Assembly (NCBI GenBank): GCA_946479475.1
Contig: CAMLGG010000267.1
Coordinates: forward strand, 1-7,104
Direction of reading: 5' to 3'
Source: an uncultured Ideonella sp.
Lineage (GTDB): Bacteria; Pseudomonadota; Gammaproteobacteria; Burkholderiales; Burkholderiaceae
DNA length: 7,104 bases
Below, piece by piece: positions 1-7,104 of the stretch. Position numbers and translations under genes: made by a program. How positions within the stretch are numbered: the first letter of the stretch is position 1; each line of letters starts with the position of its first letter. The notes beneath the pieces were generated by a model. That model was not told the origin of the DNA and made no database searches. It worked only from the letters and a program-made list of their open reading frames with translations.

Positions 1-1322
1 CGGCCACGCCCACGGTGCTGCACAGGCTGGCTGGCCGCCCGCTGCAGCAGCACGTGCTGGACCGTGTCGCGCCGCTGGCGCCGGCACGCTGCGTGGTCAT
101 CACCGGCCACGGCGCCGAACGGGTCGAGCAGCTCGTCGCCAGCGCCGGGGTCTGCGTGCGGCAGGAGCCGCAGCTCGGCACGGGTCACGCGGTGCTGCAG
201 GCCGCGCCCGCCCTCGACGACGCGGCCGAGACCACCCTCATCCTCAACGGCGACGTGCCGCTGATCTCCACCGACACCGCCGGCGCGCTCGCGGCGGCCT
301 GCGGCGGCCAGCGACTGGCCCTGCTCACGGTGACGCTGGACGACGCGACGGGCTACGGCCGCATCGTGCGGGACGGCGAGTCGGTGCGCGCCATCGTCGA
401 GCACAAGGACGCGACACCGGCCCAGCGCGAGATCCGCGAGGTCTACACCGGCATGATGGCCGCGCCCACGGCCAGGCTGAAGCGCTGGGTCGCCGCGCTG
501 AAGAACGAGAACGCCCAGCGCGAGTACTACCTCACCGACATCGTCGCCATGGCGGTGGCCGAGGGCGTGCCCGTGGTCGCCACCGCGGCCCATGACGAGA
601 CCGAGGTGCTGGGCGTGAACAGCCCCGCGCAACTGGCGGACCTCGAGCGCCGGCTGCAGCGGCGCCAGGCCGAATCGCTGATGGAGGCCGGCCTGCGCCT
701 GGCCGACCCGGCCCGCTTCGACCTGCGCGGCGTGCTGCGGCACGGGCAGGACGTCGAGATCGACGTCAACTGCCTGTTCGAAGGCGAGGTCGAGCTGGGC
801 GACGAGGTGCGCATCGGTGCGAACTGCGTGATCCGCAACGCCCGCATCGCGGCCGGCGCGGTGATCCACCCCTTCACCCACATCGACGGCGAGGCCGCGG
901 GCGTACAGGTCGGCGCAGGCGCGCTAATCGGCCCCTTCGCCCGCCTGCGGCCCGGCGCCGTCCTGGGCGAGGAAGTGCACATCGGCAACTTCGTCGAGGT
1001 GAAGAACGCGACGCTCGCCAAGGGCGCCAAGGCGAATCACCTGGCCTATCTCGGCGACTCGACCGTGGGCGAGCGGGTGAACTTCGGCGCCGGCTCGATC
1101 ACCGCCAACTACGACGGCGCGAACAAGCACCGCACCGTGATCGGCAACGACGTGCACGTGGGCAGCAACTGCGTCCTCGTGGCACCGGTCACCATCGGCG
1201 AAGGCGCGACGATAGGCGGCGGCTCCACCATCGCCAAGGACGCGCCCGCCGGCCAGCTGACCGTCGCGCGCGCCCGCCAGGTCAGCCTCGCCGGCTGGCA
1301 GCGCCCGAAAAAGAAGTCGTGA
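1..1322 (+). CDS. glmU: Bifunctional UDP-GlcNAc pyrophosphorylase / glucosamine-1-phosphate N-acetyltransferase, 5' partial
   Basis: This cytoplasmic enzyme acetylates glucosamine-1-phosphate with acetyl-CoA and then joins the product to UTP, giving UDP-GlcNAc for peptidoglycan and lipopolysaccharide. The frame is open from the window edge (first full codon at 3). The GTG at 15 is the Val of the conserved VLHRLAG block, not a start. Compared with E. coli GlmU, about 21 residues including the GxGTRM nucleotide loop lie upstream. Visible N-terminal uridyltransferase motifs are QLGTGHA, NGDVPLI (metal-binding Asp105 equivalent), GYGRIV, VEHKDA, EYYLTDI and GVN (Asn227 equivalent). The C-terminal left-handed beta-helix has GPFARLRPGA, NFVEVKNA, NHLAYLGD (catalytic His363 equivalent) and NYDGANK, and ends in the usual lysine-rich tail (PKKKS). 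Length fits a ~456 aa family. Odd points: three expected uridyltransferase residues are replaced (see findings). The stop at 1320-1322 lies inside the 3' end of the opposing glycosyltransferase gene. Identification is from family motifs and is very secure. Confidence 0.97.
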   Translation, partial: ATPTVLHRLAGRPLQQHVLDRVAPLAPARCVVITGHGAERVEQLVASAGVCVRQEPQLGTGHAVLQAAPALDDAAETTLILNGDVPLISTDTAGALAAACGGQRLALLTVTLDDATGYGRIVRDGESVRAIVEHKDATPAQREIREVYTGMMAAPTARLKRWVAALKNENAQREYYLTDIVAMAVAEGVPVVATAAHDETEVLGVNSPAQLADLERRLQRRQAESLMEAGLRLADPARFDLRGVLRHGQDVEIDVNCLFEGEVELGDEVRIGANCVIRNARIAAGAVIHPFTHIDGEAAGVQVGAGALIGPFARLRPGAVLGEEVHIGNFVEVKNATLAKGAKANHLAYLGDSTVGERVNFGAGSITANYDGANKHRTVIGNDVHVGSNCVLVAPVTIGEGATIGGGSTIAKDAPAGQLTVARARQVSLAGWQRPKKKS

Positions 1323-4300
1323 TGAGCCTGGCGAGCACTTCGGGCTGCCCGGCCAGCTCGATGGGCAGGTAGATCGCGTCGGCGCCCGCTTCCTTCAAGC
1401 GGCGGGCCTGCGCGCCGAGGTCGAAGACGGCCACGGGGCGGCCGGACTCGGCGGCGGGCGTGAGCGCATAGCAGAAGGTCTCCGGCCACACCGAGGGCAG
1501 CAGGATCAGGTCCGGCGCGATCTGTTCGATGCGGGCGGCCAGCGTCGAGTCGTCGTAACGGCCCAGCACCTGCACTCCGGCATCGCGCAGCGCAGGATCA
1601 TCCGACGAGTAGCCGAGCAGCGTGAACTGCAGGCCGGCCTGGGCGGCGACATGGCTCCTGGCCAGCCCCAGCAGCACGTCGAAGCCCTTGATCGGGCTGA
1701 GCGCGCCGAGGACCAGCACCTTGCGAACTTCGCCGCGCGGCGGGCGCACGGCAGGCAGATGCAGCGGCTCGTGCGGCTCGACCTGCACCCGCACGGCCGG
1801 GAAGTAGTTCGACAGCCGGGCCGCCACGTCGCGGTCGGGCACGATCACCCGCGCGGCTTGCCTGAGCAGATCGGCATGCGCGGCACGCCAGGGGGCGATG
1901 CGGCCGGCAGCGCGTCCCAGCTCGTCGCGCTGCAGGCAGCGGTTGCAGGTGTCGCGGTCGGGCTCGCCGCAGTAGTGGCCTCTGGCGTCGACGAGGTTGA
2001 TGCGCGGGCAGATGAAGTAGTAGTCGTGCACCGTCACCTGCAGCGGCACGCCCAGCGTTGCGCAAAGCGGCCCGAGGCGATCGCGCAACGCCGGCGGGTG
2101 GTCCACCAGATGATGCAGGTGGACCTCGCGCACATCGAGCAGGCCGAGCAGGTCGACCAGCTGCGGCGAGACGGCCTGCCCGTCGGGTGCCAGCAAGGGG
2201 ATGGACTGCAGGCCCGGCAGGTCCAGCGTGCCGGCAAGCGTCCCGAGCGCCACGTGGCCGGGCCTTCGAGAGGGCCGCATCGTGACGACCCCCAGGCCCC
2301 GCTGTTCGCGCAGCTGCGCGGCCGCCTCGGCCTTGTGTCGCGCCGTCCCTCCGCCGCGGGCATGGTTGATCATCAGCACCAATCCGCCACCCGGCTGCAC
2401 CTGCGCCGCGCGCCTGAGCCGCACGGCATCCAGCCGCGCCCGGGCCTCGGCCATCGGGTCGCTCTCGATCCAGGCCTGGATGCGAGGCTGGTAGTCGGGA
2501 TGCTGCTTCGCCAGCACGGCCAGGCCGGCGCGGGTGCGCTCGCTCGCTTCGCCGGCGAAGCTCACCGACCCCTGGTGCAGGACGTAGACATCGGTCGCGA
2601 CGAGGTTCGTCCACCCGGCCGCGGCGGCCCGCAGGCACCAGTCGTTCTCCTCGCCGTAGCCGCGGCCGAAGCGTTCGACGTCCAGCGGGCCTATCGCCTC
2701 GAGCACCGCGCGCCGCATCCACATGCAGAAGCCCACGCCGGTCGGCGCCTCGACGTGGCGGCCACGGTTGGCCTCGGCGGCCAGCGCATCCAGCGCCGCG
2801 TCGTCCACCTCCAGCTTCTCCCAGTTGCTGTGCAGCATGCGCGGGTAGCTGCAGATGGTGGCATTGTTCGACAGCGGCGTGATCGACGCCGCGCGCGGCT
2901 CGGCCTGCGCGTGCGCCACCAGGCGGTCGAGCCAGCCGGGATGCACGCGGGTGTCCGAGTTGAGGATCACCGCATCGCGGTCGGCGTGCACCGCCAGGCC
3001 CCGGTTCACCGTCGCGACGAAGCCGAGGTTCTTTTCGTTGACCAGCAGGCGGACGAGACCCAGGGCCGCCAGCTCCCGCAGGTGCGCCGACAGCGCCGGC
3101 TCGGGGCTGCTGTCGTCGATCACCACCAGCTCGAAGGCTGTCTCGCAGGCGGCGCTGAGCACGCTCCAGAGGCAACGCAAGGTCTCCTGGGCGCCGGCGT
3201 ACACCGGCACGATCACGTCGACCTGCGCCCGCGCCGAGGGCTTGGGCAAGCCGCGCCAGGCGGCCAAGTCGAGGTAGTCGCGGCCATCGAGCCGGGACGG
3301 CACCGCCCAGGGCAGCAGGTGCGGCTCCAACGGCCGCGCGCCGGCGGGCAGGCCCTCGAGCAGATAGCGCTTCAGCGGATCGACCGGCTGCAAGGCCTCG
3401 CCCTCGGTCGGGCGCACCACGGCCAGCCGCTGCATCAACGCCTGGCGGCTGCCCGCCGTGGGCTCGAAGCGTGGCGCCGGCCGGCGGCCCTCCTTCCAGC
3501 CCCAGTTCACGAAATGCGTCAGCGGATCGATGCCGCCGCTGCGCACGTCGGCATTGCGCTCCAGGTAGTACGCCGGGTCGAACCAGGCGCAGGGCGAGAG
3601 CCCCCGGTGGCGGCCTTCGAGCGCGTAGTGAAGGAGGCGATTGACGCCCGGATGGCGGCGCCCCTCGAGCTGGCCGGCATAGTGCCGCGCATCGAACAGC
3701 TGCATGGGCACCAGCGACCGGGCATCGCCTTGCTCGACGTAGTGCCGCAGCGCCGGCTCGCCGCCTCGCTCCTCGGGCCGGATCTGCTCGTCGTAGCAGC
3801 GCTTGTCGAACAGGCCGGTGGCAAGGGTCAAAGCAACCTCCCAGCGCGTGGCCAGGCGCTCGAAGAGAGGCCGCCGCCGCATCCAGGCCAGCGCCGACAA
3901 GGCCCGCGCCGCGTTGGCCGGCTGCTGCAGCCAGCGGCCGAGGCGGCCCCGCGGCGCGATCTGGAAAGGCTTGCGCAGCGGCACTTCGGCCTGCGCGGCC
4001 AGCAACTCCGGCTCGGTGTGCAACCAGGCCGCCACGCCGGCCGCCTCGGCCAGCACCTCCAGCGCCTGGCGGGCCGCTGCGTCGATCTGGTCCAGCTGGC
4101 CGGTCCAGGCGAGGTGCTCCATCGCCAGCAGGGCCTGGGGGCCGCGCTGCAGCGGATCATCGAGCGCCAACGCTTCTTCCAGCCTCGCGGCGAGGTCGGT
4201 GCGCGCGAGCTTCCATTCGCCGCCGATCGGCCCGCCGGCGCTCTCGACCTGCAGGACGAGCGCCTCGGCCCGGCCGGCATCGCGCCACAAGGTGCCGGGG

Positions 4301-5010
4301 ATCTCGAGCTCGAAACCGACCTCGTCGTCGAGCAGGCCCAGCTCCGCGGCCACGTCGCCGCGAGAGACCCGCCTGACGGGGACGTCGTAGCGGCCTGCGT
4401 TGCAGCGCAGGCGCAGCGCCTGCCGCTGCTCCGGCGTGTCGGCGAGCCAGCCGACGATCACGAGGCCGCGCGGGCCCTCCACGTTGCACAGCAGGGGCCC
4501 GGAGTCGAGGGGAGGACTCTCGGCCGGCGCGTGCCGCCTGGCTTCTTCCAGGTGCGGGCGCAGCGCCGCCAGGGCCGCCTGGGCGCGCGCCGGATCCTGG
4601 CCCTGCGCCATCGCGGCCATCCAGCGGCGCAGCTCGACCGCGTTCGGCCGCCAGGACGGACGCACCAGCGGCCCCGACTCTCCCAGGCGCAGGCCGAACT
4701 CCGCATCCGGCTCGCCCAGCGCCGCCCAGGCCGCCAGCGGCAGGTCGAACTCGAACCCCGGCATCAGCTCCGGCGCCAGGCCGAGGGCACGCGAGACATC
4801 GGCGCGGGGCACCCGGCGAAGCACGGGCTCGAAAGTCTGGCGGCCACAGACCAGCACCAGCCGCTCATGCCCGGCGGCGGCCGGGTCGTGGGCCCAACCC
4901 ACCACCGAGACGCCGAGCAGGTGCTCGACCACGAGGCGAGGCGGCGCGGCCGGCGGGATGCCGGAGGGCGGATCGGCGATCGGGGTGGTGGACGTGGGGT
5001 CGGCGGACAT
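1282..5010 (-). CDS. Large multidomain glycosyltransferase (tandem N-terminal modules, GT2 domain, GT4-like domain)
   Basis: Probably a cytoplasmic enzyme that transfers sugars from nucleotide donors during synthesis of a surface polysaccharide; donor and acceptor are unknown. Residue numbers use the ATG at 5008-5010 (about 1242 aa). Residues 25-113 and 174-258 are two copies of a beta-rich module; a helical linker follows, then FD..Y repeats at 400-515. The GT2 domain (about 597-865) has VDVIVPVY, the metal-binding NSD (Asp686) and GYGEENDW (787-791, likely catalytic acid). The C-terminal GT4-like domain (about 880-1230) has [15 protein letters not shown] (995-1002), a cysteine group (1014, 1022, 1025), [12 protein letters not shown] and PETFCYAL (about 1176-1183). 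No signal peptide or membrane segment is seen. The frame stays open to a GTG at 5110-5112, but the extra 34 residues are low-complexity and would overlap the kup promoter, so the ATG is preferred. No clear Shine-Dalgarno precedes it. Its stop lies inside glmU, and no polysaccharide cluster is visible nearby. Enzyme class is confident; specific role is not. Confidence 0.93.
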   Translation of the reverse strand: MSADPTSTTPIADPPSGIPPAAPPRLVVEHLLGVSVVGWAHDPAAAGHERLVLVCGRQTFEPVLRRVPRADVSRALGLAPELMPGFEFDLPLAAWAALGEPDAEFGLRLGESGPLVRPSWRPNAVELRRWMAAMAQGQDPARAQAALAALRPHLEEARRHAPAESPPLDSGPLLCNVEGPRGLVIVGWLADTPEQRQALRLRCNAGRYDVPVRRVSRGDVAAELGLLDDEVGFELEIPGTLWRDAGRAEALVLQVESAGGPIGGEWKLARTDLAARLEEALALDDPLQRGPQALLAMEHLAWTGQLDQIDAAARQALEVLAEAAGVAAWLHTEPELLAAQAEVPLRKPFQIAPRGRLGRWLQQPANAARALSALAWMRRRPLFERLATRWEVALTLATGLFDKRCYDEQIRPEERGGEPALRHYVEQGDARSLVPMQLFDARHYAGQLEGRRHPGVNRLLHYALEGRHRGLSPCAWFDPAYYLERNADVRSGGIDPLTHFVNWGWKEGRRPAPRFEPTAGSRQALMQRLAVVRPTEGEALQPVDPLKRYLLEGLPAGARPLEPHLLPWAVPSRLDGRDYLDLAAWRGLPKPSARAQVDVIVPVYAGAQETLRCLWSVLSAACETAFELVVIDDSSPEPALSAHLRELAALGLVRLLVNEKNLGFVATVNRGLAVHADRDAVILNSDTRVHPGWLDRLVAHAQAEPRAASITPLSNNATICSYPRMLHSNWEKLEVDDAALDALAAEANRGRHVEAPTGVGFCMWMRRAVLEAIGPLDVERFGRGYGEENDWCLRAAAAGWTNLVATDVYVLHQGSVSFAGEASERTRAGLAVLAKQHPDYQPRIQAWIESDPMAEARARLDAVRLRRAAQVQPGGGLVLMINHARGGGTARHKAEAAAQLREQRGLGVVTMRPSRRPGHVALGTLAGTLDLPGLQSIPLLAPDGQAVSPQLVDLLGLLDVREVHLHHLVDHPPALRDRLGPLCATLGVPLQVTVHDYYFICPRINLVDARGHYCGEPDRDTCNRCLQRDELGRAAGRIAPWRAAHADLLRQAARVIVPDRDVAARLSNYFPAVRVQVEPHEPLHLPAVRPPRGEVRKVLVLGALSPIKGFDVLLGLARSHVAAQAGLQFTLLGYSSDDPALRDAGVQVLGRYDDSTLAARIEQIAPDLILLPSVWPETFCYALTPAAESGRPVAVFDLGAQARRLKEAGADAIYLPIELAGQPEVLARLITTSFSGAASRRG
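3466..3813 (-). repeat. Three FD..Y short repeats in the glycosyltransferase linker
   Basis: Residues about 400-515 hold three degenerate units beginning [18 protein letters not shown] and [13 protein letters not shown]. Each is followed by a conserved hydrophobic/HY or HF block and a glycine-containing turn ([24 protein letters not shown]). This pattern recurs in multidomain polysaccharide glycosyltransferases, usually just before the catalytic domain, as here. Function is unknown; it may be a helical spacer or scaffold. Confidence 0.65.
4237..4491 (-). repeat. N-terminal beta-rich module of the glycosyltransferase, copy 2
   Basis: Protein-level repeat, residues about 174-258, with [23 protein letters not shown] and GFELEIP. 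It aligns with copy 1 almost without gaps between the GW and GFE blocks. The copies are separated by about 60 residues of mainly helical, Ala/Arg-rich sequence. The divergence between copies indicates an old duplication, not a recent DNA repeat. Confidence 0.7.
4672..4938 (-). repeat. N-terminal beta-rich module of the glycosyltransferase, copy 1
   Basis: Protein-level repeat, residues about 25-113. It contains [10 protein letters not shown], then [13 protein letters not shown] and GFEFDLP. The pattern VxGW..D, R.DV...LGL, GFE.x.P matches copy 2 in order and spacing. From memory, similar GW...D / GF modules sit at the N-termini of large proteobacterial glycosyltransferases. A carbohydrate- or partner-binding role is only an inference. 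Confidence 0.7.
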
Positions 5011-5153
5011 GGAGTCGTGCAGGAGGTAGTCGCTGGGCGACGGCCCGGGGACCTGGACAGGCGTCCGGACGATTCTCGGCCATTTCGGTGACCGCCCCGG
5101 GACGGCGAGCACAATACGCGGTCCCGCGGCCCGGCCGCGCCCCGCACACGCCC
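5011..5153. other. Divergent intergenic region between the glycosyltransferase gene and kup
   Basis: These 143 bases separate the preferred start codons of the two divergent genes and should contain both promoters. On the plus strand there is one fair sigma70-like site (listed separately). On the minus strand only a weak TATTGT-like hexamer (5111-5116) is seen, with no good -35 element. An AGGAGG at 5021-5026 on the plus strand has no start codon at useful spacing. No clear operator-like inverted repeat or riboswitch structure is visible. Confidence 0.6.
5088..5115 (+). promoter_or_regulatory. Candidate sigma70-type promoter for kup
   Basis: GTGACC (5088-5093, 4/6 to TTGACA) and CACAAT (5110-5115, 4/6 to TATAAT) are separated by 16 bases. 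Transcription would begin near 5122, leaving about 30 bases before the TTG at 5154. The region around CACAATAC is locally AT-richer than its surroundings. The match is modest and the evidence is sequence only. Confidence 0.35.
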
Positions 5154-7043
5154 TTGAGTCACTCCGCCCCCGCCGACCGTTCGCTGCCGGCGCTCGCCTC
5201 GCTGACCCTGGCCGCCCTGGGTGTCGTCTATGGCGACATCGGCACCAGCCCGCTGTACGCCCTGAAAGAGGTGTTTCACGCCGGACACGTGCCGACCACC
5301 CCGGTCAATGTGCTGGGCGTGCTGAGCCTGATCTTCTGGACGATGACGATCATCGTCTCGCTGAAGTACGTGCTGCTGATCCTGCGCGCCGACAACAACG
5401 GCGAAGGCGGCCTGATCGCGATGCTCGCGCTGGCCACCACCGCGGTGCGCGAGAAGCCCGCGCTGCGCCGAAGCCTGATGGTGGTGGGCCTGTTCGGCAC
5501 CGCGGTCTTCTATGGCGACGGGGTGATCACGCCGGCGATCTCGGTGCTGTCGGCGGTCGAGGGCCTGCAGGTGATCGCGCCCGGCATGCACGAGTGGGTC
5601 ATCCCGATCACGCTGGTGGTGCTGACGGGCCTGTTCGCGGTGCAGCGCTTCGGCACCGGCGGCATCGGCAAGTTCTTCGGGCCCGTCACGCTGATCTGGT
5701 TCGTCGCGCTGATCGCGCTGGGGCTGCCGCACATCGTCGAGAACCCGGCGGTGCTGGTCGCGTTGAACCCGGAATACGCGATCGTCTTCTTCTACAGCCA
5801 GCCGCTGGTGGCCTTCATCGCGCTGGGCGCGGTGGTGCTTTGCGTGACCGGCGGCGAGGCGCTGTACGCCGACATGGGCCACTTCGGCCGCCGGCCCATC
5901 CGCATCGCCTGGTACGGCCTGGTGATGCCGGCGCTGGTGGTGAACTACTTCGGCCAGGGCGCGCTGATCCTGGGCTATCCGGAGGCGGTCGAGAACCCTT
6001 TCTACCTGATGGCGCCCGAGAGCCTGCGCCTGCCGCTGGTGGTGCTCGCCACGGCCGCCACGGTGATCGCCTCGCAGGCCCTCATCTCGGCCGCCTTCTC
6101 GGTCACCAAGCAGGCCATCCAGCTGGGCATCCTGCCGCGCATGACGGTGCGGCACACCTCGGTGCGCGACACCGGCCAGATCTACGTGCCCTTCATCAAC
6201 TGGGGCCTGTTCACCTTCATCGTGCTGGCGGTGGCGCTTTTCAAGACCTCGTCCAGCCTGGCCTCGGCCTACGGCATCGCGGTGACGATGGACATGACCA
6301 TCACCACGGTGATGACCTTCTTCGTGGTGCGCTTCGGCTGGCGCTATCCGCTCGCGCTGTGCCTGCTGGCCACCGGCTTCTTCTTCGTCATCGACGTCAC
6401 CTTCTTCCTTTCCAACACGCTCAAGCTGCTGGCCGGCGGCTGGTTCCCGCTGGTCATCGGCTCGGGCATGTTCGTGCTGATGCTGACCTGGAAGCAGGGG
6501 CGGGACATCATGCACGAGCGGGTGCGCAACGAGGCCATCGAGCTCAAGGGCTTCCTGGAGGCGGTCTTCGTCAGCCCCCCTGTGCGGGTGCCCGGCACCG
6601 CCGTGTTTCTGGTGGCCGAGGAGGGGCTGGCCCCGAACGCGTTGATGCACAACCTCAAGCACAACAAGGTGCTGCACGAGCACAACCTGTTCGTGCACGT
6701 GAAGCACCACGAGGTGCCGTGGATAGGCTTCGACAAGCGCCTGAAGATGGAGGCGCTGGGCCACGACTGCTGGCAGGTCACGCTCAACTTCGGCTTCAAG
6801 AACGACCCCGACGTGCCCGAGGCGCTGCGCCTGCTCGAGGGCCGCGGCGTGCCGCTGGACGAGATGGACACCAGCTACTTCCTCAGCCGCGACACGGTCA
6901 TCCCGACCTTCGGCAACGACGGCATGGCGATGTGGCGCGAGAAGCTCTTCGCCAGCATGCACCGCAATGCGGCCGACATGGCGGACTTCCTGGCGCTGCC
7001 CTCGAACCGGATCGTCGAGCTGGGCGCCAAGGTGGAGATATAG
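5154..7043 (+). CDS. kup: Kup-type low-affinity potassium transporter (potassium:proton symporter family)
   Basis: An inner-membrane potassium uptake protein of the KUP/HAK/KT family, thought to work by proton symport. From the TTG it is 629 aa, against 622 in E. coli. The family signature [19 protein letters not shown] is at 23-41 (Asp28 equals E. coli Asp23), FYGDGVITP at 119-127 (Asp122 at the E. coli Glu116 site) and [14 protein letters not shown] at 232-245 (Glu235). About twelve hydrophobic segments fill residues 15-445. A soluble C-terminal domain follows, with the conserved [11 protein letters not shown] block and the usual end ([12 protein letters not shown]). The frame is also open to GTG 5088, which would add 22 Pro/Arg-rich residues. 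I prefer TTG because the protein then begins [14 protein letters not shown], like known Kup proteins, and because GTG 5088 coincides with the candidate -35 element. Neither start has a clear Shine-Dalgarno. It appears to be transcribed alone. The frame is intact and the family call is secure. Confidence 0.96.
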   Translation: MSHSAPADRSLPALASLTLAALGVVYGDIGTSPLYALKEVFHAGHVPTTPVNVLGVLSLIFWTMTIIVSLKYVLLILRADNNGEGGLIAMLALATTAVREKPALRRSLMVVGLFGTAVFYGDGVITPAISVLSAVEGLQVIAPGMHEWVIPITLVVLTGLFAVQRFGTGGIGKFFGPVTLIWFVALIALGLPHIVENPAVLVALNPEYAIVFFYSQPLVAFIALGAVVLCVTGGEALYADMGHFGRRPIRIAWYGLVMPALVVNYFGQGALILGYPEAVENPFYLMAPESLRLPLVVLATAATVIASQALISAAFSVTKQAIQLGILPRMTVRHTSVRDTGQIYVPFINWGLFTFIVLAVALFKTSSSLASAYGIAVTMDMTITTVMTFFVVRFGWRYPLALCLLATGFFFVIDVTFFLSNTLKLLAGGWFPLVIGSGMFVLMLTWKQGRDIMHERVRNEAIELKGFLEAVFVSPPVRVPGTAVFLVAEEGLAPNALMHNLKHNKVLHEHNLFVHVKHHEVPWIGFDKRLKMEALGHDCWQVTLNFGFKNDPDVPEALRLLEGRGVPLDEMDTSYFLSRDTVIPTFGNDGMAMWREKLFASMHRNAADMADFLALPSNRIVELGAKVEI

Positions 7044-7051
7044 GCCCCCAC

Positions 7052-7085
7052 GGCCCCCTGCCAGGGGCCTGCCCCCCGAGGGGGC
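7052..7085. repeat. Two adjacent GC hairpins downstream of kup (possible terminator or dispersed intergenic element)
   Basis: Hairpin one pairs GGCCCC (7052-7057) with GGGGCC (7064-7069) around a six-base loop. Hairpin two pairs GCCCCC (7071-7076) with GGGGGC (7080-7085) around the triloop CGA. An alternative seven-base stem, AGGCCCC (7042-7048) with GGGGCCT (7064-7070), would include part of the kup stop codon. No T-tract follows, so a classical intrinsic terminator is not supported. The second hairpin and the following CTCGCGCAGCGGACCGG resemble, from memory, intergenic repeats common in Burkholderiales. The window ends at 7104, so the full element is not visible. Confidence 0.45.
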
Positions 7086-7104
7086 TCGCGCAGCGGACCG
7101 GCAG

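Noticed and set aside
15..17. GTG as the start codon of glmU
   Set aside because: It encodes the conserved Val of the VLHRLAG block. The frame continues to the window edge and the essential nucleotide-binding loop must lie upstream.
1598..3175. A 525-codon open frame on the minus strand in a different frame from the glycosyltransferase
   Set aside because: The Arg/Ala/Gly/Pro-rich translation has no motifs and it is wholly inside a well-supported gene, so it is a high-GC frame shadow.
5021..5026. AGGAGG on the plus strand as a ribosome binding site
   Set aside because: No ATG, GTG or TTG lies 5-12 bases downstream, and it is more than 60 bases from either kup start candidate.
1651..5091. 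A 1146-codon open frame on the plus strand opposite the glycosyltransferase gene
   Set aside because: It lies in the antisense phase where stops correspond to TTA, CTA and TCA sense codons, which are rare at this GC content. Its translation is Arg/Gln/His/Ala-rich without recognisable motifs, while the minus-strand frame has clear catalytic motifs.
5088..5112. True overlap between the starts of the glycosyltransferase gene (GTG 5112) and kup (GTG 5088)
   Set aside because: Both extensions are low-complexity and unlike family N-termini. Using ATG 5010 and TTG 5154 leaves a normal divergent intergenic space.
4764..6962. A 732-codon open frame on the minus strand opposite kup
   Set aside because: It has the same antisense-phase explanation. 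The His/Gln/Asp-rich translation is what results from reading a hydrophobic membrane protein gene backwards.
7052..7085. Classical Rho-independent terminator for kup
   Set aside because: The stems are strong, but no T-rich run follows either of them.

Overview
The window is very GC-rich, compact and almost fully coding. Strong G/C bias at third codon positions and close protein resemblance to betaproteobacterial families suggest Burkholderiales, perhaps the Rubrivivax/Leptothrix-like group. That placement is inferred from protein motifs and composition only. No RNA gene, IS element, CRISPR array, phage gene or toxin module is visible.

Layout: (1) positions 1-1322, plus strand, hold a 5'-truncated glmU, the bifunctional enzyme that makes UDP-GlcNAc; the first ~21 codons lie outside the window. 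(2) Positions 1282-5010, minus strand, hold a large (about 1242 aa) multidomain glycosyltransferase. It has two copies of a beta-rich N-terminal module, a helical linker, three short FD..Y repeats, a GT2 (GT-A) catalytic domain and a C-terminal GT4-like (GT-B) domain. Its 3' end runs 41 bp into the end of glmU, tail to tail. (3) Positions 5011-5153 are a divergent intergenic region with a plausible promoter for the next gene. (4) Positions 5154-7043, plus strand, hold a complete kup-type low-affinity potassium transporter, probably starting at TTG. (5) Positions 7044-7104 are non-coding, with two strong GC hairpins that resemble a dispersed intergenic element or a T-tract-less terminator.

The three genes do not form one operon: glmU and the glycosyltransferase converge, and the glycosyltransferase and kup diverge. 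GlmU and kup are housekeeping genes. The glycosyltransferase is the accessory item and probably builds a surface or extracellular polysaccharide. GlmU makes a sugar nucleotide that such enzymes can use, but nothing in the sequence shows the donor, so that link is only a possibility.

I do not see a convincing new biological system. The points most worth a second look are the architecture of the double glycosyltransferase, its degenerate GT4 motif, the unusual residues in the uridyltransferase active site of GlmU, and the overlapping convergent 3' ends.
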